Of a stretch of DNA of 12,540 nucleotides, positions 7,093-12,540 are shown piece by piece. The notes below the pieces were generated by a model, which saw only the letters and a list, made by a program, of their open reading frames with translations, made no database searches and was not told where the DNA came from. Both the position numbers and the translations under genes were made by a program. Within the stretch, counting starts at the first letter, position 1; each line of letters opens with the position of its first letter. Source of the DNA: an uncultured Campylobacter sp. (GTDB taxonomy: Bacteria; Campylobacterota; Campylobacteria; Campylobacterales; Campylobacteraceae); assembly GCF_905373215.1 (NCBI RefSeq), contig NZ_CAJPRT010000031.1, positions 1 through 12,540 of the forward strand, written 5' to 3'.

Positions 7093-8244
7093 ATGAAAAA
7101 GATATTTTTGATTTTAATCGCAAATTTTTGCCTCGGCGCCAATCTGATGCAATACGATCTTTTCAACCACGACGACAGCGTCGACATCGCCTTGGCATTT
7201 GACTCCGCATACAAGCCAGACATCGTGCGCCGCGTCGATGGGCAGTCGATGAGTCTTATTTTAAAAGGGCTTGGCGGCGATGAGAAATTTAACGAAATGC
7301 GCACCAATCAAAAGGTCTTAAAAAGCTTTACGATTGCGCCCAAAGGCAAGGATATCGAGATCAACTTCCCCACCGGAGCCGATCTGTCGGTTGATGCTCT
7401 TACTCAAGACGGCAATTTAAAGCTCATTTTGCGCGTAAAAAATCCCGCTTTCGATCAAAGTAAGATGAGCGTCAAAAGTGAGGCGAATGAAACGGCGCAA
7501 AGCGGTAGCAGCGGGGTTTCCGTGATGCCGATAATCGTAGCGTTACTGCTTGCGGCCGCGGCTTTCGTCGGCGTGCGAAAATTTTTATCACACAAGCCGC
7601 AAAAAAGTATCGACGAGACATGGCGGGTTTTTGAAGACGACGCTAGCATGGAGAGCGCTGACGTGGACGTAGCGGGCATCGATGAAATTTTAAACGACTC
7701 CTCTTTTAAAAATCAGAGCGGATCTAAGAACGCAAATTTTACCAATTATTCTGGCGCGCAAGAGTTTGCGAAGAAAGATGAAGCCTCTGCTTTAAATTCC
7801 AAAAATTCTAACGACTCAAAAAACGTAGATGGTGCAGATTTTTTAAGAGGCGAGAACGTGAGAGAAGAGAGCATACGCGATAAATTTTACGATGAGGTTG
7901 CGCGTGCCGAGCGTTCGGAAGCTACGGAGGCGGACGAAAACTATGAGAGCACTGAGAATATAAGGGCAGCGGATAAAATTTCGCCGCTTAAAGTAAGCCC
8001 TGCCGAGAGTGGCACGATAGAATTTCGCGAGGGAGCAAAAGAAAGATCGGATGCAAAAGAGCCTAAAGTTTCGGCATTTAAAAGCATTTTAGAAAATGAG
8101 CTGCTTGGCTCGGATACCGCAAGACCTAGCGACGTGCGAGTAGAGCTTGTGCGCGAAATCGACGAAAATAATGCTGCCGTAGTGCTAAGTTTCGCGGGCA
8201 AAAAACATCTAGTGGTGTTAAAAAGCTCCAACGCTATCGATTGA
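7093..8244 (+). CDS. Single-pass envelope protein, FliO-like
   Basis: The ATG at 7093 follows GGAAAGAG and gives 383 residues. An ATG further upstream at 7036 lies inside trpA and would bury the signal peptide. Residues 1-18 form a signal peptide (MKKIFLILIANFCLG). Residues about 20-120 look like a beta-rich periplasmic domain resembling AMIN (DIALAFDSAYKPDIVRRVDG, LKLILRVKNP). Residues 145-162 are a membrane segment (VMPIIVALLLAAAAFVGV). A long acidic low-complexity stretch follows, then a small C-terminal domain with VRVELVREIDENNAAVVLSF. This order (signal, periplasmic domain, one TM, cytosolic tail) is that of epsilonproteobacterial FliO, a flagellar export-gate assembly factor. In C. jejuni, fliN and a FliO-like gene also lie close to trpA, as I recall. 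No other flagellar gene is visible here, so FliO is a proposal. Confidence 0.55.
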   Translation: MKKIFLILIANFCLGANLMQYDLFNHDDSVDIALAFDSAYKPDIVRRVDGQSMSLILKGLGGDEKFNEMRTNQKVLKSFTIAPKGKDIEINFPTGADLSVDALTQDGNLKLILRVKNPAFDQSKMSVKSEANETAQSGSSGVSVMPIIVALLLAAAAFVGVRKFLSHKPQKSIDETWRVFEDDASMESADVDVAGIDEILNDSSFKNQSGSKNANFTNYSGAQEFAKKDEASALNSKNSNDSKNVDGADFLRGENVREESIRDKFYDEVARAERSEATEADENYESTENIRAADKISPLKVSPAESGTIEFREGAKERSDAKEPKVSAFKSILENELLGSDTARPSDVRVELVREIDENNAAVVLSFAGKKHLVVLKSSNAID

Positions 8245-8350
8245 TGAGACGAGAAATTTCGCAACTTGCGGGCTTTGCGACCCATAAAATTTTGTAATTT
8301 GTTAAATTTTAAAAATTATGGAATTTTATAGCGCTAGAAATTTATGCCAC

Positions 8351-8391
8351 ATTTAAGCCCCATCGCCAAAAGGTCGCGATGGGGCTTAAAT
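8351..8391. terminator. Bidirectional stem-loop between convergent genes
   Basis: A perfect 16-bp stem (ATTTAAGCCCCATCGC paired with its complement at 8376-8391) encloses a 9-base loop. It sits between the FliO-like gene (+) and the TonB receptor (-), both reading toward it. The AT ends of the stem supply short U runs on either strand. The GC-rich core supports a terminator. Confidence 0.7.
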
Positions 8392-8405
8392 TTAAAAAGA
8401 AAGAA

Positions 8406-8451
8406 GGGCGAAAGCTCGGGTAAGCTTTAAAATTTAACCCGCGCCTCGCCC
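8406..8451 (-). terminator. Candidate terminator of the TonB receptor gene
   Basis: An imperfect long hairpin (GGGCGA with TCGCCC, GGGT with ACCC inside) lies just past the receptor stop. On the minus strand it is followed by TTCTTTCTTTTT, a reasonable U tract. It stands in series with the 8351-8391 hairpin. Confidence 0.5.
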
Positions 8452-8464
8452 GTATAAGCTTAGC

Positions 8465-10561
8465 CTAAAATTTCACTTCCAAATCGACGTAGAAATTTCG
8501 CCCCGCGCCGACTGCCAAAGTCTCACGCGTGCGGTTTGCGTTGATGTAGTGTCGATCGAAAATATTATTTACGCCAAAGCTCACGTCCGCGCCATCAAGG
8601 ACCGGAATAACGCCGTTTTTGATCTTGTAGCTTCCTCTGAAATTTGCGATCGTAAAGGCTTTATCGACGTAAAAATATTCCGTTCTGCGAGCGAAATAGG
8701 AAGCGGGTTTAGAATGAGGCTTGAAGTAATGACTCACTTCAAAACCGAGATTTAAATCGTGCAGAGGCGAGTAGAAGGCGTGCGCGCTTAGCTTTTTGGC
8801 GTGATTGTTTATGTTTTCGTGCGTCTGCTTATTGTAAATTCTAAGTCGCTCGAAGCTCGCGCCGAAATCAAAGTCCTGCGTTTGATAGTTTGAGCTTAGC
8901 TCAAAACCATGCCTTTTGGCTTGATCGATATTTTGATACTGCCCGTATTGTTGCGAAAAGCCGCCCGGAGGCACGCCCAGATGCGGAAGCGCCTTTATGC
9001 CGATCATATCTTCGATCTTGCCGTTAAAGTAGATAAATTTCATATCGAAGTGATCGTCCGTAAAAATTTCATCCTGTTTAAAGCTAAATCCGACCTCGTA
9101 CTCTTTTACGGTTTCAGGCTTTAGATCGGGATTTGGGATGTAATAATAATGTATGTTCATCGGCCCTGATTGCGATGTTTCGTGCGGCGTAGGCGCGCGG
9201 AAACTCTCGCTGTATCCCGCTAAAAGCGTAAATTTATCAAAGAGCGTATAGGCAATCGCCGCGCGCGGAGAAAATCTGGAATCTTTAAATTTAGCCGATC
9301 TGCCTTTGATGTCGCGATCGAATCTATCGTATCTACCGCCTAAGGTAAGTTCTAAATCATCGTGCAAGCGGATCAAATCCTGCGCGAAAAGCCCGTAGCT
9401 ATTGTATTCATTCGGAAAGGAGGCAAAATCCGATAGCACGCCGTTTAGGATATAGGTCGCATCCTCTTGCCGCTTTTCGTAATCGCCGCCGAAAGCGAAG
9501 CTGTGGTTTAAAAAGCCCGTATCAAATTCCGAGATATTTTTGATCTCTAAGCCCTTGCGATCATCTTTATTGGCGTAATCTAGCGTGCCCGTAGGTTGTT
9601 GATCTTTATAGCCGCGTTTATACTCGGCTCTGCTTTTATAGGCCTTAAAAGACATATCCACTAGCGGGCTTTGCGGCGTGAAATTCCAATCAAAAACGTA
9701 ATCTCTCTGGCTTAAATTTCCATGCACGAAGAGATCCTCCTCGTTTTTCCATAGCGTTTGCCAAACGGTGTGTAAATTTTCGTCGTAATCAAAGGCGCTG
9801 AAACTTATGCGGTGATCGTCCAGGCTTGCGCCGATCTTAAAAAATCCGGTATCGATATGCTCGTTATTGAAGGTCTTGTCGTAGTCCGGGGCATAGTGCG
9901 TGCCGCCGTCTGCGAGCTTAACGTTGCCGTAGCTTGCGCGCTTGCCGTAGAGTAAAACATCAATCGGAATTTCCTCGCCCTTGCCGTAGACCGCGCCGCG
10001 CGTGCTATGCATATTGTTTGATTCGAGCCTCTGTCCTAGCATCAAACCTACGCTTTTGCCCTCGCTTAGATAATCACTCGCGCTTTTTGTCTGCATATTT
10101 ACGATACCGCCGATCGCACCCGAGCCGTGCAGCACCGACGAGGCGCCCTTTATGACCTCGACGCGCTTTAGGATGTCGCTATCGGTGCGGAAGGATGAGA
10201 TCATATTCGAGTACATCCCTGCGCTTCTGCGCACGCCGTCTTGCTTGATGATGACGCGCTCGTCGCTTTGATATCCGAATCCGCGGATCTGAAACTGCCT
10301 GCCGATCTGACGCCCCATATCCATGCTGCCGTCAACGCCCGGTATCTGCATGATCGAATCGATCACGTTGGTTTTGGCTTTCATATCCTTGGGGGTTAAA
10401 ATTCCGGCCGAGCCCGCGTATTTTAGGTTATCGACCGCGCTTACCGTCGCTTGCACGACGATTTGGCCTAGATCTTGCGACTTCGTGGCGTTGTTTTCGG
10501 CCGCATTCGCTCCGCCTATTGCGCCTATTGCAAGCGGCACCAATAAAATTCGCTTTTTCAT
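8465..10561 (-). CDS. TonB-dependent outer-membrane receptor, probably for haem
   Basis: This 698-residue receptor would import haem (or another iron complex) across the outer membrane with TonB energy. Signal peptide is residues 1-20 (MKKRILLVPLAIGAIGGANA), and a TonB-box-like QIVVQATV is at 33-40. The plug domain spans about 45-165, with VEVIKGASSVLHGSGAIGGIVN typical of haem/haemoglobin receptors. The barrel follows and ends in Phe, as outer-membrane proteins do. FRAP (454-457) and NPDL (477-480) match the FRAP/NPNL motifs of bacterial haem receptors, with H460 and H471 between them as candidate haem ligands. The gene is single, has its own promoter and ends at terminators on the minus strand. 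Substrate is inferred from these motifs; a siderophore receptor is less likely. No haem-uptake partner genes are in the window. Confidence 0.85.
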   Translation of the reverse strand: MKKRILLVPLAIGAIGGANAAENNATKSQDLGQIVVQATVSAVDNLKYAGSAGILTPKDMKAKTNVIDSIMQIPGVDGSMDMGRQIGRQFQIRGFGYQSDERVIIKQDGVRRSAGMYSNMISSFRTDSDILKRVEVIKGASSVLHGSGAIGGIVNMQTKSASDYLSEGKSVGLMLGQRLESNNMHSTRGAVYGKGEEIPIDVLLYGKRASYGNVKLADGGTHYAPDYDKTFNNEHIDTGFFKIGASLDDHRISFSAFDYDENLHTVWQTLWKNEEDLFVHGNLSQRDYVFDWNFTPQSPLVDMSFKAYKSRAEYKRGYKDQQPTGTLDYANKDDRKGLEIKNISEFDTGFLNHSFAFGGDYEKRQEDATYILNGVLSDFASFPNEYNSYGLFAQDLIRLHDDLELTLGGRYDRFDRDIKGRSAKFKDSRFSPRAAIAYTLFDKFTLLAGYSESFRAPTPHETSQSGPMNIHYYYIPNPDLKPETVKEYEVGFSFKQDEIFTDDHFDMKFIYFNGKIEDMIGIKALPHLGVPPGGFSQQYGQYQNIDQAKRHGFELSSNYQTQDFDFGASFERLRIYNKQTHENINNHAKKLSAHAFYSPLHDLNLGFEVSHYFKPHSKPASYFARRTEYFYVDKAFTIANFRGSYKIKNGVIPVLDGADVSFGVNNIFDRHYINANRTRETLAVGAGRNFYVDLEVKF

Positions 10562-10594
10562 GCCTCGACCTTTAAAATAAAATTGAAATACATT

Positions 10595-10600
10595 ATTATA
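10595..10600 (-). promoter_or_regulatory. Promoter -10 box for the TonB receptor
   Basis: On the minus strand this reads TATAAT within an AT-rich stretch and predicts a transcript start near 10588, about 27 bases before the ATG. A ribosome site (AAAGG, plus GAGG close to the ATG) follows. The spacing is sound. Confidence 0.5.
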
Positions 10601-10621
10601 TATCTACATACTTAAATAAGG

Positions 10622-10650
10622 TTGAAATTTAATTTCAAAAACATTTGAAA
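10622..10650. promoter_or_regulatory. Overlapping palindromes upstream of the receptor, candidate operator
   Basis: TTGAAAT-TTA-ATTTCAA (10622-10638) overlaps TTTCAAA-AACA-TTTGAAA (10633-10650). They begin about 20 bases upstream of the receptor -10 box, around the -35 position. Two interlocked 7-bp-arm palindromes fit dimer binding by an iron or haem regulator such as Fur. The match to a Fur consensus is not close, so the protein is unknown. Confidence 0.4.
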
Positions 10651-10927
10651 TTCGTTATTATTGGCGGCAAGCATGCGCTCAGCTTGATCTGCTTCCGCGT
10701 TTTGACTTCGTTCTGGCCGTATCCTTCCGCGCCGCTCCTGCACTGTTTCCACACCCTGCCTGCGCCGTATTTGAGCGGATAAATTCGGCGTTTTTGTTGC
10801 AATAAAGAGTCTAAATTTAAACGTCCGCGATTTACTTGCGTCTAAATTTAGGGGCTGCTCTCGTGATTTAAATCCTTCACTTTCCGTAAATTTAGATCGG
10901 AATTTATTTGCTTTTTATTTTACAAAG

Positions 10928-10935
10928 GATAAAAT
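10928..10935 (+). promoter_or_regulatory. Candidate promoter -10 region of yedE
   Basis: GATAAAAT preceded by the T-rich TTGCTTTTTATTTTAC predicts a transcript start at about 10942. A ribosome site AGGA at 10970-10973 precedes the ATG at 10981. The box is near but not perfect consensus. Confidence 0.4.
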
Positions 10936-10945
10936 CGCGCCTAAG

Positions 10946-10959
10946 AGATCGGTCGATCT
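10946..10959. promoter_or_regulatory. Inverted repeat in the yedE leader
   Basis: AGATCG-GT-CGATCT is a perfect 6-2-6 inverted repeat just after the predicted transcript start. It could be an operator for a dimeric repressor. With short arms chance is possible. Confidence 0.25.
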
Positions 10960-10980
10960 AAATTATTTCAGGATCTTTTC

Positions 10981-12042
10981 ATGAATAACGTTAAATGGTA
11001 CATCATCGCAGGCGCCGTGCTAGGCGTGCTGGGTGCGACGCTGGTGCATTTTGGAAACCCGGGCAATATGGGCGTTTGCGTCGCTTGCTTTTTGCGCGAC
11101 ACTACGGGTGCGCTGGGCTTTCACCGAGCTAGCGCGGTGCAATACATCCGCCCGGAGATCATAGGGCTCGTGTTCGGCGGCTTTTTGGCAAGCGTGCTTT
11201 GGACGCGCGAGTTTGCGCCGGTTACCGGCAGCTCGCCGTTTGCGAAATTTTTCCTAGGGATTTTCGCGATGATCGGCTGCCTTGTATTTTTGGGATGTCC
11301 GTGGCGCGCGTTTTTGCGCCTAGGCGGCGGCGATTTGACCGCACTAGCTGGGTTGGCGGGTCTGATCTGCGGCGTACTCATTGGGTTTTTGCTTAAAAAG
11401 CGCGGCTATGAGGCGAGCAAAGAGGCGAGACTTAGCGGCGCGATCGGAATTTTGCCCGTGATACTGGGCGCAACGCTACTTGCGGCTTTGGTTTTCGGAC
11501 TAAAAACGGGCGAGGGCGGCGCGCTTTTTATCTCCGCTAAAGGCCCCGGCGCGCAACACGCTGCGGTAAGTATCTCGCTGGCTGCGGGCATTATCGTGGG
11601 CGCGGTGATGCATAGAAGCAAATTTTGTAGCGTCGGCGCGTTCGGCAGAATTTTCCGCGGCGATTTCTCGATGTTTTGGGGCGTGCTAAGCGTCATCGCG
11701 TTTGCGAGCATCGCAAATATCGCATTCGGACAATACAAACTCGGCTTTGAAGGTCAGCCTATCGCACACAACGATTTCGTTTGGAATTTCTTAGGCATGG
11801 TGCTCGCAGGTCTTTGCTTTAGCCTCAGCGAGGGCTGCCCGGGTAAGCATCTGGTGCAGGCCGGCACGGGAAATTTAAGCTCAGGCATCTTCGTCATCGG
11901 CATGGCGGCGGGCGCCGCGATCGCGCATAATTTCTTGCTCGCAAGTTCGGCCAAAGGCATCACCGAGTTCGCTCCTTACGCAGTCGTGATCGGTTTTGTT
12001 TTCGCGCTTTACGTGGGGATTTTTCAAAGACGCAGTGCTTAA
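10981..12042 (+). CDS. yedE: YedE-family transporter, selenium-associated
   Basis: This 353-residue inner-membrane protein of the YeeE/YedE family is of the subtype tied to selenium metabolism. It probably moves a selenium or sulfur species across the membrane; the true substrate is not proven. It has about nine or ten membrane segments. The signature GNPGNMGVCVACFLRDTTGALGFHR (residues about 25-49) holds C33 and C36. Two pseudo-repeat loops follow: GCPWR with C106, and SEGCPGKH with C286. C216 lies in HRSKFCSVGA. These cysteines are the conserved substrate-path residues of the family. The gene is preceded by its own promoter and followed by a convergent gene, so the usual partner yedF is not next to it here. 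Confidence 0.85.
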   Translation: MNNVKWYIIAGAVLGVLGATLVHFGNPGNMGVCVACFLRDTTGALGFHRASAVQYIRPEIIGLVFGGFLASVLWTREFAPVTGSSPFAKFFLGIFAMIGCLVFLGCPWRAFLRLGGGDLTALAGLAGLICGVLIGFLLKKRGYEASKEARLSGAIGILPVILGATLLAALVFGLKTGEGGALFISAKGPGAQHAAVSISLAAGIIVGAVMHRSKFCSVGAFGRIFRGDFSMFWGVLSVIAFASIANIAFGQYKLGFEGQPIAHNDFVWNFLGMVLAGLCFSLSEGCPGKHLVQAGTGNLSSGIFVIGMAAGAAIAHNFLLASSAKGITEFAPYAVVIGFVFALYVGIFQRRSA

Positions 12043-12057
12043 AGCTGATACTTAATC

Positions 12058-12187
12058 TAAGAGATCAATCGAATACAGAGACAGCGTATTTGATCAAGCT
12101 CCGGTAGTGTGCTTATAAAGAAATCTGCTGCCGGAGCGGAGTGCTCGCTGCAAGACTGGCGCAAGCAGCTGGAGATGGAATTTAAGA
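12058..12187 (+). pseudogene. Coding-like remnant with a strong hairpin downstream of yedE
   Basis: Between a TAA (12058-12060) and a TAG (12184-12186) one frame reads well as protein except for a TGA at 12091-12093. The last part reads KKSAAGAECSLQDW and RKQLEMEFKNL. There is no start codon before the TGA, and only a GTG (12109-12111) without a ribosome site after it. Four bases past the TGA, GCTCCGGTAG (12098-12107) pairs with CTGCCGGAGC (12128-12137). The simplest reading is a gene fragment. A selenocysteine-type arrangement is discussed in the findings and is unproven. Confidence 0.3.
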
Positions 12188-12274
12188 ATTTGTAGCCGTA
12201 TTCATAATGCGATAAAGCAAATGATAAAAATAGATTCCGCGCAAGAAAAATTACGATCAATTTTTAAGAGTCGC

Positions 12275-12300
12275 GCCTTTAAATTTTAAAATTTAAAGGC
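12275..12300. terminator. 26-bp perfect palindrome, bidirectional terminator
   Basis: GCCTTTAAATTTT followed immediately by its complement forms a 26-bp palindrome. Folded, it gives a hairpin with a GC clamp at the base. It lies between yedE (+) and the small minus-strand gene, which converge on it. Confidence 0.6.
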
Positions 12301-12342
12301 TTCGCCGTTTGAGGCTTCTTTCATTTAAAACTCTTTAATTTA

Positions 12343-12540
12343 TTAATTAAAATCCAGCCATACGTGACGCTGGGTCTTATCCAAATCAATGCCTTTTGTC
12401 TTCATAAAAAATTCTTTTATCCTAACGTAGTCGTCCATAGTTTCTATCGTAAAGGCGATATCTTTATCCTTGCCTCGGATTATTATATTATCGTAGAATA
12501 TAAATCTAAGTTGAAATTTAAAAACTAAAAAATATATAAA
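12343..12540 (-). CDS. 3' end of a small hypothetical gene (partial)
   Basis: The minus strand is open for 65 codons from the window edge to a TAA at 12343-12345. Much of it looks like real protein: FYDNIIIRGKDKDIAF, then TIETMDDYVRIKEFFMKTKG and a C-terminal HVWLDFN. The visible part has mixed charged and hydrophobic residues and no membrane segment. No ATG, GTG or TTG start with a ribosome site is visible, so the gene probably begins beyond the window. I do not recognise the family. The 12275-12300 palindrome would end its transcript. Confidence 0.6.
   Translation of the reverse strand, partial: FIYFLVFKFQLRFIFYDNIIIRGKDKDIAFTIETMDDYVRIKEFFMKTKGIDLDKTQRHVWLDFN

Larger units (their letters stand above)
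10562..10980. other. Divergent intergenic region between receptor and yedE
   Basis: These 419 bases lie between diverging genes. The receptor promoter and palindromes occupy about 10562-10650, and the yedE promoter region occupies about 10900-10980. The middle (10660-10900) changes to a GC-rich composition. It contains a short open stretch reading from a TTG at 10645 to a TAA after LPAPYLSG, with no recognisable protein and no ribosome site. I see no RNA gene or mobile element there. Confidence 0.6.

Noticed and set aside
10645..10785. Short TTG frame reading LKFVIIGG, resembling a flavoprotein N-terminus
   Set aside because: After GG the residues do not follow any dinucleotide-binding pattern, it stops within 50 codons, and no ribosome site precedes it.
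12057..12260. Minus-strand 67-residue open frame downstream of yedE
   Set aside because: There is no ribosome site and the Cys/Ser/Leu-rich product looks random. The bidirectional palindrome at 12275-12300 would also lie upstream of it.
1..12540. tRNA, rRNA, CRISPR array or insertion sequence
   Set aside because: I saw no cloverleaf, no regularly spaced repeats, and no transposase motifs or terminal inverted repeats flanking the toxin region.

Overview
The window looks like a chromosomal segment of a Campylobacter (Campylobacterota), probably one of the higher-GC oral or host-associated species. The evidence is the frequent AAATTTAAA-type runs around genes, a TrpB/TrpA pair followed by a FliO-like gene, a Campylobacter-style haem-type TonB receptor and a YedE selenium-family transporter. 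The species assignment is inference.

Left part (1-4941): an AT-rich accessory region built from a contact-dependent-inhibition-like (CdiA/CdiI) polymorphic toxin locus. The tail of an upstream gene (1-56) is followed by a 1120-residue CdiA-like protein. It has its own signal peptide and FHA2 repeats but no TPS secretion domain, and it ends in an unrecognised toxin-like C-terminal domain of about 165 residues. The first acidic immunity candidate overlaps the toxin stop, and a diverged tandem copy follows. Next comes a fossil of cdiA (signal peptide plus one FHA2 patch with an internal deletion) fused in frame to a small membrane-anchored, four-cysteine protein that resembles an immunity gene without a toxin. 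A 159-bp direct repeat, about 92% identical, links the fossil to the large gene. The layout reads as a cassette array that exchanges toxin tails by recombination.

Middle part (4942-8244): base composition rises sharply at a clear promoter and the GC-rich core begins. trpB and trpA (tryptophan synthase beta and alpha) overlap by 8 bp. Ten bases later comes a FliO-like protein with a signal peptide, one membrane segment and a cytosolic tail. A 16-bp perfect stem-loop then separates this operon from a convergent gene.

Right part (8245-12540): a minus-strand TonB-dependent receptor, probably for haem, with a palindrome-rich upstream region. It is followed by a divergent 419-bp intergenic stretch, a plus-strand YedE transporter, a spacer with a degraded coding-like stretch and strong hairpins, and the 3' end of a small minus-strand gene that leaves the window.

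Functionally the window combines interbacterial competition (left), tryptophan synthesis (middle), and nutrient uptake at the outer and inner membranes (right). The most interesting region is 1-4941, especially the unclassified toxin domain with its two tandem immunity candidates and the chimeric orphan cassette downstream.
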